Source of the DNA: Pseudorhodoferax sp965279475
Lineage (GTDB): Bacteria > Pseudomonadota > Gammaproteobacteria > Burkholderiales > Burkholderiaceae_C
Reading direction: 5' to 3'
DNA length: 64,000 nucleotides
Assembly: GCA_965279475.1 (NCBI GenBank)
Contig: CBDIIA010000001.1
Span: forward strand, 1-64,000
Of this stretch, positions 13,450-22,130 are shown piece by piece (positions within the stretch are counted from its first letter, which is position 1; each line of letters starts with the position of its first letter). The translations under genes and the position numbers were made by a program. The notes under the pieces were generated by a model. That model was not told the DNA's origin. It saw only the letters and a list, made by a program, of their open reading frames with translations, and made no database searches.

Positions 13450-14193
13450 TTAGCGGGCTTCTCCTAGGATGCGCCCCAGCTCCGTCACGCAGGTGACCCG
13501 GTCCGCATCGAACAACTGGCCGACCCATTGTGTTTCCCTGGTCTCGATAGCACCGAGGAACGCTTCGGCCCTGCCGCGTCTTGCGAGACCGGCGAAGGTA
13601 TCGAAGCCCGACTCCAGAAAATCCTGCAGCGCGCGCAATCCAGCAGCCGCTGCCGGGCCGCGCATCATCTTCAACATCAACCGCAGCCCGGGCAAACGTG
13701 TCATCCGGACAAGGTCCTGGCCGATCACCATCACCGTGTGCAATTGACCAAGACGGTCTTCGCGCCGCCCGACATCGCGCCACGCGCTGACGTAACGCGC
13801 AGGCCCATCCCCTGCAAGCTGGTTCTGCTCGTGTATCCATGCCCGCGCCATGCCGTGGTCAAGGTCTTCCGTCAACGCGTGCAGTTCAGCAAGTGACGCT
13901 GCCAGGGCGCCGACGTGCTGCGGGAACAGTTTTTCGACCGTGCCTGCGATCCGCGCAAACTGCGCATCACGTTCGGCGAAATTGCCTGCGCCATAGAGTT
14001 CGGTCAGAAAGAACTGTGCGGCGGGCGCGGTTTCCGAGGCCGCCAGCAGATCGGCATAGGTTCCGGCAAAACGGCGTGACTGCAGATGCTTCACCTCCCA
14101 CAAGGCGGCTTCGAGTCCGGGCGCGTTGGTCGCCGAAGTGCGAAGTTCGTGGACGCGCGCCATCGCACCGCGAATCCGTTGCGCTGCATCCAT
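13450..14193 (-). CDS. Conserved protein with FFLEELY-type motif
   Basis: A 247-residue, largely helical soluble protein. The block QFFLTELYGAGNFAERDAQF resembles the FFLEELY motif of an uncharacterised proteobacterial family. No catalytic motif or signal peptide is evident. The ATG at 14193 is preceded by a very strong AAAAGGAGGAG ribosome site. It is the first gene of a probable two-gene unit with fadD and is transcribed divergently from the lipase-like gene 90 bp away. A role connected to fatty-acid handling is only suggested by this neighbourhood. Confidence 0.75.
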   Translation of the reverse strand: MDAAQRIRGAMARVHELRTSATNAPGLEAALWEVKHLQSRRFAGTYADLLAASETAPAAQFFLTELYGAGNFAERDAQFARIAGTVEKLFPQHVGALAASLAELHALTEDLDHGMARAWIHEQNQLAGDGPARYVSAWRDVGRREDRLGQLHTVMVIGQDLVRMTRLPGLRLMLKMMRGPAAAAGLRALQDFLESGFDTFAGLARRGRAEAFLGAIETRETQWVGQLFDADRVTCVTELGRILGEAR

Positions 14194-14283
14194 CCCTGCT
14201 CCTCCTTTTCGTGCGGCTCCATCGCCAGCCCGTCGCGGGCATAGTGGCCCACCGCGTCAACCGACAATGGCGGCTCGAACACC

Positions 14284-15171
14284 ATGGTCGCACGTCTTCA
14301 AAAAACCGTTGTCCTGGCGGTGCTGCTGATAGCGGCCGCCTCGATCGTGTTCCTCTGGCCGCGGTGGCCTTGGCTGGCGCTGTTGTGCGCCACGGCTGCG
14401 CTGCTGGGTTACGCGGCCATTCTGGCGCTCGAGTTCTGCATTCTGTACACGGTGCATGGCAATGATGCCGTGCCGCGGGCGACACCTTCGCAATTGTGGC
14501 GCGCCTGGTCGGGCGAGGTTTGCACCGGCCTGCAGGTGTTTTTCTGGCGCCAACCGTTTCGGCCCAACCAACTGCGTGACGTGTTGTCGGGTGCCTCGGG
14601 TTCGGGCCGCGGCGTGGTCTTCGTGCATGGACTGTTCTGCAACCGTGGGTTCTGGACACCCTGGATGGCACGGGTGCAGGCGAGCGGTCGGGCTTGCATG
14701 GCGGTCACCCTCGAACCGATCTCCGGCTCCATCGACGGTTATGCCGCAGTCATCGACGATGCGGTCACGCGCATGGCCGCTGCCACCGGCGAACCACCGC
14801 TCGTGGTCTGCCACAGCATGGGAGGGCTCGCGGTTCGCGCGTGGTTATGCCGGCATCAGGCCTGGTCGCGCGTCGCACATGTCGTCACCATCGGCACACC
14901 GCACGCCGGCACCTGGATGGCGCGGTTCGGCCACGGCGCCAACGGCCACCAGATGCGCCTGCGCAGCACCTGGCTCACCGCGATGGCCGAACGTCAAACC
15001 GCTGCGCACGGTGCGCTCTTCACATGCTGGTACTCGAACGCCGACAACATCGTGTTCCCGGCGTCCACCGCGACCTTGCCCGGCGCCGACAACCGGCTCG
15101 TGCCGGGGATCGCCCACGTCGCCCTGGCGTTTCACCCCACCGTGATGCGCGAGTCGCTGGCGATGCTCTGA
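14284..15171 (+). CDS. Membrane-anchored alpha/beta hydrolase (lipase-like)
   Basis: A 295-residue protein. Two hydrophobic segments (about residues 8-24 and 28-54) anchor it in the inner membrane. The rest is an alpha/beta-hydrolase fold with the oxyanion HG motif VVFVHGLFCNRGFW (about 111-124), a nucleophile elbow CHSMGG (Ser178), and candidate acid and base residues Asp254 (SNADN) and His278 (GIAHV). The elbow has Cys instead of the first Gly of G-x-S-x-G. It resembles triacylglycerol lipases and PGAP1-like esterases; the substrate is unknown. Its 3' end overlaps the convergent phhA by 40 bp. Confidence 0.82.
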   Translation: MVARLQKTVVLAVLLIAAASIVFLWPRWPWLALLCATAALLGYAAILALEFCILYTVHGNDAVPRATPSQLWRAWSGEVCTGLQVFFWRQPFRPNQLRDVLSGASGSGRGVVFVHGLFCNRGFWTPWMARVQASGRACMAVTLEPISGSIDGYAAVIDDAVTRMAAATGEPPLVVCHSMGGLAVRAWLCRHQAWSRVAHVVTIGTPHAGTWMARFGHGANGHQMRLRSTWLTAMAERQTAAHGALFTCWYSNADNIVFPASTATLPGADNRLVPGIAHVALAFHPTVMRESLAML

Positions 15172-16028
15172 TCGGCCTCCAGCGGCGGCAGCGTCTGCAG
15201 TGCCTGGTACAGCGGCGTGAAATCCGGCGCCGTCGCATCGAACAGCTGCTGAAAGCTGTCGATGACGAAGTAGGTCTGCTGGTAGCTGTCGATCCTGTAC
15301 TTGGTGCGCATGCAGCGCATCACGTCGAGCAACAGGCGCTGCGGCCGTGGATCGCGCACGCTGTATTGCAGTTCACCCGATGAGCTCAGGATGCCGGCCC
15401 CGTACGCGCGCAGACCGTTCGCCTGGCGCACCAGGCCGAACTCGATCGTGTACCAGTAGAGGCGCGACAGCTGCTCGCACGCGCCGAGCCGATGCGCCTT
15501 CAAGCCGCCCTCGCCATACGCCTGCATGTGGTCGGCAAAGATCGGGTTGAACAGCAGCGGCACATGGCCGAACAAGTCGTGGAACACATCGGGCTCGACG
15601 ATGTAGTCGAACTCCTCCGGCGTGCGGATCCAGTCCGTCACCGGGAAACGTCGGTTGGCCAGCAAGGTGAAGAACGGCACTTCGGGAATCAGCCCCGGCA
15701 CCGCCACCACCTCCCACCCCGTCGCCTTGCGCAGCCGCGCATTCACTTCTTCGAACCGCGGGATGCGATCGCTGATGCCGAGGCTGGGCAGGGCCGCGAT
15801 GAATTCGTCGCAGGCCAGACCGGGCAGAAGGGCCGATTGCCGCGTGTACAGGCGCCGGTAGGTGTCGTGGTCCTCTGCGGTGTAGGCGTCGTAGCGCTGC
15901 GGACAGGTGTAGTCGGCCTGCACCAGACCGTCCCGGGCGTAGTCGCCACGCGGCGGCCGGCTGCCCTCGCCATAGACGGCGGGCGTGACGGCTTGCCCCG
16001 CCGGGGCGCTAGGCGTCGCGGTGATCAT
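15132..16028 (-). CDS. phhA: Phenylalanine 4-monooxygenase
   Basis: A 298-residue pterin- and iron-dependent aromatic amino acid hydroxylase that converts phenylalanine to tyrosine. The iron ligands are His150 and His155 (HDLFGH) and Glu196 (YWYTIEFG). The pterin-side block VPGLIPEVPFFTLLANRRFPV is also typical. The length fits the bacterial, single-domain form. The ATG at 16028 is preceded by AAGGGGTG. It follows hpd by 34 bp, so the pair forms an operon for Phe and Tyr breakdown. The usual partner phhB (pterin carbinolamine dehydratase) is not in this window. Confidence 0.96.
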   Translation of the reverse strand: MITATPSAPAGQAVTPAVYGEGSRPPRGDYARDGLVQADYTCPQRYDAYTAEDHDTYRRLYTRQSALLPGLACDEFIAALPSLGISDRIPRFEEVNARLRKATGWEVVAVPGLIPEVPFFTLLANRRFPVTDWIRTPEEFDYIVEPDVFHDLFGHVPLLFNPIFADHMQAYGEGGLKAHRLGACEQLSRLYWYTIEFGLVRQANGLRAYGAGILSSSGELQYSVRDPRPQRLLLDVMRCMRTKYRIDSYQQTYFVIDSFQQLFDATAPDFTPLYQALQTLPPLEADQSIASDSRITVG

Positions 16029-16062
16029 TGCGGCACCCCTTCGGCCATGGTTTGCACGATGC

Positions 16063-17202
16063 TCAAGCATCCACCTTCAAGGTGCCGCGGCGCATCTGGT
16101 CCAGCTCGATCGACTCAAACAGCGCCTTGAAATTGCCTTCGCCGAAACCTTCGTCGCCCTTGCGCTGGATGAACTCGAAGAAGATCGGGCCCAGCTGGTT
16201 CTCGCTGAAGATCTGCAGCAGCAGCGCGCCCTTCTTGCCGTCCAGCAGGATCTTGCGCTTGTGCAACTCGGCCACGTTCTCGCCGTGGCCCGGAATGCGC
16301 TTGTCGATCAGTTCGTAGTACGTGTCGATCGTGTCGAGCAGCTTCACGCCCTTGCCGCGCATCGCGTCCACGGTCGCGTGCAGGTCCGACGAACCCAGCG
16401 CAATGTGCTGGATGCCTTCGCCGTCGTAGCTGTCGAGGTACTCCTGGATCTGACCGGCCTTCTCGTTGCCCTCTTCGTTGATCGGGATGCGGATCTTCCC
16501 GCACGGGCTGGTCATCGCCTTGCTCTTCACGCCGGTCACCTGGCCCTCGATGTCGAAGTAGCGCACCTCACGGAAGTTGAACAGGCGTTCGTAGAAGTCC
16601 GCCCATTCCTTCATGCGGCCACGGTGCACGTTGTGCGTCAGGTGGTCGATGTAGGTCAGGCCGTTGCCGTGCGGGTTCAGCGCCTCTTCGGCATCGATGC
16701 CTGGAAGGGCTTCGAAGTCGACGTCGTAGAAGCCGATGTTGCCGATGTCGCCCGGCTTCGCGCCGTTCTTGCCGCGCCAGCGGTCGACCAGATAGATCAG
16801 GCTGTCGCCGATGCCCTTGATCGCCGGGATGTTCAGCTCGCCAGGGCCGGCCTTGCCGGCATAACCCCAGGCCCCCAGCCCGAGCGCGCGCTCGTACGCG
16901 GCCTTGGCATCCTGCACACGGAACGCGATGGCGCAGATGCTGGGCCCGTGCTGGCGCGCAAAGCGCTGCGCAAACGAATCCGGCTCGCCGTTCAGGATGA
17001 AGTTGATGCCGCCCTGGCGGTACAGCGTCACCTGCTTGTGGCGGTGCTTGGCCACGGCACGAAAACCCATGCGCTCGAACAGCGCGCCCATCGCGACGGG
17101 GTCCGGCGCAGCGTATTCGATGAACTCGAAGCCGTCGGTCCCCATCGGGTTTTCCCAAGCGGCGGTTTCCTGGATGCTGGATGCGGGCAAGGCGGCGTTC
17201 AT
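16063..17202 (-). CDS. hpd: 4-hydroxyphenylpyruvate dioxygenase
   Basis: A 379-residue Fe(II)-dependent dioxygenase that turns 4-hydroxyphenylpyruvate into homogentisate in tyrosine catabolism. The metal ligands of the C-terminal vicinal-oxygen-chelate domain are His187 (YIDHLTH), His266 (IQHIALG) and Glu343 (FFEFIQR). The final helix region EGNFKALFESIE is typical. The ATG at 17202 follows AGGAGAAAG. The gene is divergent from an Lrp/AsnC regulator, which probably controls it. Confidence 0.97.
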   Translation of the reverse strand: MNAALPASSIQETAAWENPMGTDGFEFIEYAAPDPVAMGALFERMGFRAVAKHRHKQVTLYRQGGINFILNGEPDSFAQRFARQHGPSICAIAFRVQDAKAAYERALGLGAWGYAGKAGPGELNIPAIKGIGDSLIYLVDRWRGKNGAKPGDIGNIGFYDVDFEALPGIDAEEALNPHGNGLTYIDHLTHNVHRGRMKEWADFYERLFNFREVRYFDIEGQVTGVKSKAMTSPCGKIRIPINEEGNEKAGQIQEYLDSYDGEGIQHIALGSSDLHATVDAMRGKGVKLLDTIDTYYELIDKRIPGHGENVAELHKRKILLDGKKGALLLQIFSENQLGPIFFEFIQRKGDEGFGEGNFKALFESIELDQMRRGTLKVDA

Positions 17203-17254
17203 GCTTTCTCCTGAAGTCGATGCAAGACTGTAGAGCAGAGGCACGTCAGTGTTT

Positions 17255-17275
17255 CTGCAAAAGATGCGTTTGCAG
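17255..17275. promoter_or_regulatory. Candidate Lrp/AsnC operator between hpd and its regulator
   Basis: The inverted repeat CTGCAAA-N7-TTTGCAG sits near the middle of the 132-bp hpd/regulator intergenic region. A dyad in a divergent promoter of this kind is a natural binding site for the adjacent Lrp-type protein. The evidence is symmetry and position only. Confidence 0.45.
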
Positions 17276-17334
17276 CAGGGCTTGGCGCAGGAATCCTGTG
17301 TAAATCATCACCTACGGTCATTCTTTGTGCGATC

Positions 17335-17817
17335 ATGGCCGAGATGGATGCACTCGACAAACTGGACCGCCATATCCTGCGCACCCTGCAGGGGGATGGC
17401 CGCGCCACCTACGACCAGATCGCCGAACTGGTCGGCCTGTCGCCCAGCGCGGTGCTGCGGCGCGTCAAGCGGCTGGAGGAGAGCGGCGTGATCGACCGCT
17501 ACGTCGCGCTGGTCCGGCCCGAGGCGGTGGGCCTGGGCCTCACCGCCTATCTGAACGTGCGGCTCGAAAAACACACCGAGAGCCACAAACGCAACCCGAT
17601 GGACCAGTTCCGCGCCAGCGTCGTCACCTGGCCCGAGGTGGTCGAGTGCGCCGCGCTGACCGGCGACATGGACTACCTGCTGTGCGTGGTCGTGCGCGAC
17701 ATGACGCACTACCGCAGCTTCATCATGGACACCTTGCTCAAGCACCCCAGCGTCGAAGACTGCAAGACCAGTTTTGTGCTCGACCGGGTGAAGGCCACGA
17801 CGGCCTTGCCGGTCTGA
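17335..17817 (+). CDS. Lrp/AsnC-family transcriptional regulator
   Basis: A 160-residue regulator. The N-terminal helix-turn-helix is LDRHILRTLQGDGRATYDQIAEL ... SPSAVLRRVKRLEESGVI (about residues 10-50), followed by an AsnC/RAM effector domain with CAALTGDMDYLLCVVVRDM. It is divergent from hpd-phhA, so control of aromatic amino acid catabolism by an amino acid or keto acid effector is likely. An ATG three codons downstream (17344) is an alternative start. Confidence 0.9.
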   Translation: MAEMDALDKLDRHILRTLQGDGRATYDQIAELVGLSPSAVLRRVKRLEESGVIDRYVALVRPEAVGLGLTAYLNVRLEKHTESHKRNPMDQFRASVVTWPEVVECAALTGDMDYLLCVVVRDMTHYRSFIMDTLLKHPSVEDCKTSFVLDRVKATTALPV

Positions 17818-17831
17818 ACGACGATGTGGCG

Positions 17832-18590
17832 TCAGGCAGACGCGGGCACGAAGACATAACCGACGTTGCGCACCGTCTTGATCAGCTCTGGCTTGTCAGG
17901 GTTGCGCTCGATCTTGCGGCGCAGCCGCATGATGCGCAGGTCGATCGACCGGTCGAACACGTCCCAGCCGCGGTTGTGCGCCTGCTCCATGATCTGGTCG
18001 CGGTTGAGCGGTCGGTTCGGGTTGCGCGCGAACATCGCCAGCAGGTCGAACTCGGCCGCGCTGATCTCGATGTCCGCACCGTCGGGGCCCAGCAGGCGCC
18101 GTTCCTCCAGTTGCAGCCGGCAGGCGCCGAAGGCGATCCCGGTGGCGGCGGTTGCCGGTGGGCTCGCCGCTGGAGCCGCCACAGCTGAGCTGCCCGAGGC
18201 CAGGGCCGCGCGGCGCACCAGCGCGCGCACACGCGCCAACAGCTCGCGCATCTCGAAGGGTTTGGGCACGTAGTCGTCGGCGCCCAATTCGAGGCCGACG
18301 ATGCGGTCGACGGATTCGCTTGCGGTCGTCAGCATCAGCAAGCGCATCTTCGGGTGCGATTCACGCAACCAGCGCGCCAGCGACAAGCCGTTCTCGCCCG
18401 GCATGTTGACGTCGAGGATCGCCACCATCGGCGGCATCTCGGCGACCAGTCGGCGGGCATCTGCGGCGTTGAGCGCCGTGCGGACGGCGAAACCATGGCG
18501 GGTGAAGTACTCGTCCAGCAGACTGAGCAGTTCGGGCTCGTCGTCGACCGCCAACAACGTCGGACTGCTGCCCGCCTCGCCTTGCGCCAT
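17832..18590 (-). CDS. OmpR-family response regulator (orphan)
   Basis: A 252-residue two-component regulator. The receiver domain has the acidic pocket DDE (16-18), phospho-acceptor Asp60 (AILDVNMPG) and Lys110 (VPKPF). An Ala-rich linker leads to a winged-helix DNA-binding domain with RSIDLRIMRLRRKIE and TVRNVGYVF. No sensor kinase lies beside it. It converges with the Lrp gene 14 bp away. Confidence 0.92.
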   Translation of the reverse strand: MAQGEAGSSPTLLAVDDEPELLSLLDEYFTRHGFAVRTALNAADARRLVAEMPPMVAILDVNMPGENGLSLARWLRESHPKMRLLMLTTASESVDRIVGLELGADDYVPKPFEMRELLARVRALVRRAALASGSSAVAAPAASPPATAATGIAFGACRLQLEERRLLGPDGADIEISAAEFDLLAMFARNPNRPLNRDQIMEQAHNRGWDVFDRSIDLRIMRLRRKIERNPDKPELIKTVRNVGYVFVPASA

Positions 18591-18769
18591 AACTTATGCT
18601 CCTGAATCCCGGTTGACCGCGATCATATCGGCGGGCCATCCCGGGCGGCCGCCGCCGCAACAGATGAATCAAATGGTGGCCGCGTGGCAACATCGCTGCA
18701 CGGCCGGTGCCGCAAAATGTCCAGCACAGACGCCGGCCCCTGGCGTCGAAGAACCCCTCAGGAGACACC

Positions 18770-19765
18770 ATGCAGAACACCTCCCAACACAGCCACCGCA
18801 TCGGCCGCCGCGCCTTGCTGGCACTCGCCGGCGTTTCCGCGCTGTCCAGCATGCCCGCATGGGCGGCGTTTCCGGACCGGCCGATCCGCATCGTCGTCGG
18901 CTTCCCCGCCGGCGGCCCGCTGGACAACCATGGCCGGCTGTTGGCAGACCGACTGCAGGCCGTGCTGGGTCAGCCGGTGATCATGGAATACAAGTCGGGT
19001 GCCGGCGGTTCCGTCGGCGCCGAGTTCGTGGCCAAGTCGCCGGCCGACGGTTACACGCTGATGCTGGCCAACACCGGCGTGCTGGTCATCAACCCTGCGC
19101 TGTACCCCAAGCTCGGCTACGGCACGCTGAAAGACTTCGTGCCCATTGCACGCACGGCCCAGCAACCGCTTGCATTGCTGGTGCACCCCAAGGTTCCGGC
19201 GAATACGGTGTCGGAGCTGGTGGCGCTGGCCAAGTCGAAGCCGGGCCAGCTCAACTACGGCTCCGCCGGCAACGGCGGCAGTTCGCATTTGGTGCCGGAG
19301 ATGTTCAAGCAGTCGACCGGCATCTTCATGGTGCACATCCCCTACCGCGGCAGCGCGCCCGCGCTGGCCGATCTGCTGGCGGGCCAGGTGCAGGTGATGG
19401 CCGAGTCGATTCCGCTGGCCTCGCAGTACGTCAAGCAGGGCAAGCTGCGCGCGTTGGCGATCACCGGGCCGGAGCGCAATGCCGCACTGCCCGGGGTTCC
19501 GACCTTCGCCGAGGTCGGCGTGAAGGGCATGGACGTCGTGGGGTTCTACGGCATGATGGCGCCCGCCGGCACGCCGAAGGACGTAGTCGCCCGGCTCTCC
19601 GACGCCTTCAAGCAGGTGCTGGAGAATCCCGACGTGCGCAGCCGCATGACGGCGCAGGGTGCCGACCCGGCATTCCAGAACAGCGAGCAGTTTGCCGCCT
19701 ATCTCACGGCCGAGATGCCGATCTGGGCCAAGGCCGTCAAGACCTCCGGCGCGCGGCTCGACTGA
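18770..19765 (+). CDS. Bug-type (TctC-like) periplasmic solute receptor
   Basis: A 331-residue extracytoplasmic receptor of the tripartite tricarboxylate transporter family. A signal peptide with a twin-arginine-like start (GRRALLALAGVSAL ... AWA, cleavage near residue 30) is followed by FPDRPIRIVVGFPAGGPLD, the family N-terminus. The SGAGGSVGAEFVAKSPADGY and VPTFAEVG blocks are also typical. The ATG at 18770 follows AGGAGACACC. No TctA/TctB membrane genes are nearby, as is common for the many orphan Bug receptors in Burkholderiales. The ligand is unknown. Confidence 0.93.
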   Translation: MQNTSQHSHRIGRRALLALAGVSALSSMPAWAAFPDRPIRIVVGFPAGGPLDNHGRLLADRLQAVLGQPVIMEYKSGAGGSVGAEFVAKSPADGYTLMLANTGVLVINPALYPKLGYGTLKDFVPIARTAQQPLALLVHPKVPANTVSELVALAKSKPGQLNYGSAGNGGSSHLVPEMFKQSTGIFMVHIPYRGSAPALADLLAGQVQVMAESIPLASQYVKQGKLRALAITGPERNAALPGVPTFAEVGVKGMDVVGFYGMMAPAGTPKDVVARLSDAFKQVLENPDVRSRMTAQGADPAFQNSEQFAAYLTAEMPIWAKAVKTSGARLD

Positions 19766-19784
19766 GCCGAGGGGCAAGAGCCCT

Positions 19785-20213
19785 TCAGTGGTCCATGCGG
19801 GCCTGTGCGGCGCTGGCGTAGTTCCAGTTGCCACCGGCGGAGGCGTGGTCCGGCGTGGCGCGGTCGCGTTCCAGCAGGCCGGCAAACATGAAGGTGATGT
19901 CGGTCATGCGCCGCCGGGCCAGCAGTTCGCCGTGCACCTCGACCAGCGCTGCCGTGAGTTCGCCACGCAGTTGCCACAGCGTGCGGGGTTCGGGCGCGCC
20001 CGTGATGGCCTGGCTCAATTCCAGGCGCCGTGCCGCATCGGGCACCACGGCCAGCTGGGCCAGCATCAGCTTGCGGATCTCGTCGACCTTCGTGTCGCGC
20101 CCGGGCCACAATGCACGCCACCAGCTGGGCGCCGACCGGTTGCCCGTGCTTTCCGGCAACGCGCCAGCCTGACGGGGGATCGAGCGGGTGGCGGTAGAGG
20201 TCAGAGGGGGCAC
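19785..20213 (-). CDS. Conserved hypothetical protein
   Basis: A 142-residue protein with no domain I recognise. It is helical and ends with FMFAGLLERDRATPDHASAGGNWNYAS. A GTG start at 20213 is chosen because CAGGAG lies 6 nt upstream; a TTG at 20231 would add six residues. It has no signal peptide and no membrane segment. It converges with the Bug receptor gene. Confidence 0.6.
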   Translation of the reverse strand: MPPLTSTATRSIPRQAGALPESTGNRSAPSWWRALWPGRDTKVDEIRKLMLAQLAVVPDAARRLELSQAITGAPEPRTLWQLRGELTAALVEVHGELLARRRMTDITFMFAGLLERDRATPDHASAGGNWNYASAAQARMDH

Positions 20214-20365
20214 GGCAATCTCCTGCGGCAAGACGGGTGGGTTGCTGCCAGTATCCGGGCCGGTTGTTACAGCGCCATTTCAGGCCTCCGCGGCTTTTGT
20301 TTCGTTTGTTGTGCCCTCCCGCGTTCGGTGTCATCCTCTAATGCCCGTGGTCCGCGAAAGCTGAT

Positions 20366-20390
20366 CTAGGATTTCCTAGGGAAAACCCTT
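20366..20390. promoter_or_regulatory. Palindromes upstream of the GNAT gene
   Basis: A perfect dyad, CTAGGA-TT-TCCTAG (20366-20379), is followed at once by GGGAAAACCC and an AT-rich stretch (TTATATTGTG) just before the GNAT start. The position suits an operator or a stem in a short leader. No protein can be assigned. Confidence 0.35.
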
Positions 20391-20401
20391 ATATTGTGTG
20401 G

Positions 20402-21124
20402 ATGACTGAAACCAAGACTCCCAGCCGCAGCCCGATCGATGTCACCAGCCATCCGTTGCGCGCCACGGGCGGGCGCGGCAAGCCGCTGGCCACGCCGCCC
20501 GTGATGGTGCCGATCCGCTCGCTCGGCCCGGAGCACCGCGAGCGCATCGCCCGGCACCTGCTGGCGCTGGAGCCGCACGACCGTTACCTCCGGTTCGGCT
20601 ATGCCGCCAGCGACGAGCATGTGCGCCGCTATGCCGACAGCCTGGATTTCGAACGCGACGACATCTTCGGCATCTACAACCGCAGGCTCGAACTGATCGC
20701 CATGGCGCACCTGGCTTTCTCGGTTGATCCCCAATGCAAGTCCTGCGCCGAATTCGGCGTTTCGGTGCTGGGCCACGCGCGCGGCCGGGGGTACGGCAGC
20801 CGCCTGTTCGAACGCGCCGTGATGCACTCGCGCAACGAGGGCGTGGCGCTGCTGTTCGTCCACGCGCTGAGCGAGAACACCGCGATGCTCAAGATAGCCC
20901 GCAACGCCGGTGCCACGGTCGAGCGCGAAGGTTCCGAGTCCGAGGCCTTCCTGCGCCTGCCGGCCGCCACGCTGGACAGCCGCATGACCGAGATCGTGCA
21001 CGAGCAGATCGCCCAGACCGACTACCGCCTGAAGGCGCAGGCGAAGCAGTTCTGGGACCTGCTGGCCGGTGTGCAGGAGGTGCGCCGAGGCGTGCGCGAG
21101 GGGCGGCACAAGTCGGCCAACTGA
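20402..21124 (+). CDS. GNAT-family N-acetyltransferase
   Basis: A 240-residue protein with a GCN5-related acetyltransferase domain at about residues 40-185. The acetyl-CoA loop is VLGHARGRGYGSRLFERAV, in the Q/R-x-x-G-x-G/A position. The downstream helix with NTAMLKIARNAGATVE is also typical. The long disordered N-terminus and the C-terminal helical tail are unusual. The substrate is unknown. The start ATG at 20402 has no clear ribosome site; a GTG lies two codons upstream. Confidence 0.82.
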   Translation: MTETKTPSRSPIDVTSHPLRATGGRGKPLATPPVMVPIRSLGPEHRERIARHLLALEPHDRYLRFGYAASDEHVRRYADSLDFERDDIFGIYNRRLELIAMAHLAFSVDPQCKSCAEFGVSVLGHARGRGYGSRLFERAVMHSRNEGVALLFVHALSENTAMLKIARNAGATVEREGSESEAFLRLPAATLDSRMTEIVHEQIAQTDYRLKAQAKQFWDLLAGVQEVRRGVREGRHKSAN

Positions 21125-21236
21125 GACCTTCGCAAAGGCCCGGGCGACCGGGCCCGCAGCGATGGTTGGCGCCGCGCGCGCGGCAATCCGCTATCCTTGC
21201 GTTTCCCTCACAACTGCACGTCCTGCGCCCCTGGCT

Positions 21237-22130
21237 GTGTCCGATCCGTATCCCGCGCGCTCGTCTTCTTCCGGATTGCCTGAAAAAGAAGACAAGCGCG
21301 GCTTCCTGCAGAAGCTGGCCGAGTTCATCCATCCCGGGCCGGATTCGCGGGCAGAACTGATCGAGACGCTGAACGACGCCGAGCACAACCAGATCATCGG
21401 CGCCGAGTCGCGTGTGATGCTCGAAGGCGTGATCCGCATGGCCGACATGACGGCCGGCGACGTGATGGTGGCCGCCACACGCATGGACTGCCTCAGCATC
21501 GACGCGCCGTACGACGAGTTGCTGCACCTGGTGATCGACACCGCGCACTCGCGCTTCCCGGTGTTCGAGGGCGAAAAAGAAAACATCATCGGCATCCTGA
21601 TGGCCAAGGATCTGCTGAAGCTGCAGCGCGCGCCCGAGCTCAACCTGCGCGCCCTGCTGCGGCCGGCGGTGTTCGTGCCCGAGAGCAAGGGCCTGAACGA
21701 CCTGCTGCGCGAGTTCCGCGGCAACCGCAACCATCTGGCAATCGTCATCGACGAGTTCGGCCGCGTGGCCGGGCTGATCACCATCGAAGACGTGCTGGAG
21801 CAGATCGTGGGCGAGATCGAGGACGAGTTCGACATTGCCGAAGACCACGGCGACATCTTCGGCCTGGCCGACCGCACCTACCGCGTGAGCGGCGACACGC
21901 CGGTCGAGCGCGTCGGCGAAGCCTTCGGCGTCAAGCTGCTGGCCACCGATCTCGACGACGCCTTCGACACCATCGGCGGCCTGATCGCGCACGAGATGGG
22001 CCATGTGCCCAAGCGCGGCGAACAGCACATCCTGGCCGGCCTGAGTTTCGTCGTGCTGCACACCAAGGGGGGGGCGGTGCGCTGGTTCAAGGTGTCGCCG
22101 GCTCCGGACCCAGAACCCGACGCCGGATGA
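21237..22130 (+). CDS. corC: CorC/HlyC-family CBS-domain protein
   Basis: A 297-residue cytoplasmic protein with two CBS domains (about residues 65-180, including FPVFEGEKENIIGILMAKDL and IVIDEFGRVAGLITIEDVLE) and a C-terminal transporter-associated domain. The linker IVGEIEDEFD is the CorC/YbeX hallmark. The role is in magnesium/cobalt homeostasis or ion efflux. The GTG at 21237 is chosen by family length. It overlaps lnt by 4 bp (ATGA), the conserved ybeX-lnt order seen in many proteobacteria. Confidence 0.93.
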   Translation: MSDPYPARSSSSGLPEKEDKRGFLQKLAEFIHPGPDSRAELIETLNDAEHNQIIGAESRVMLEGVIRMADMTAGDVMVAATRMDCLSIDAPYDELLHLVIDTAHSRFPVFEGEKENIIGILMAKDLLKLQRAPELNLRALLRPAVFVPESKGLNDLLREFRGNRNHLAIVIDEFGRVAGLITIEDVLEQIVGEIEDEFDIAEDHGDIFGLADRTYRVSGDTPVERVGEAFGVKLLATDLDDAFDTIGGLIAHEMGHVPKRGEQHILAGLSFVVLHTKGGAVRWFKVSPAPDPEPDAG

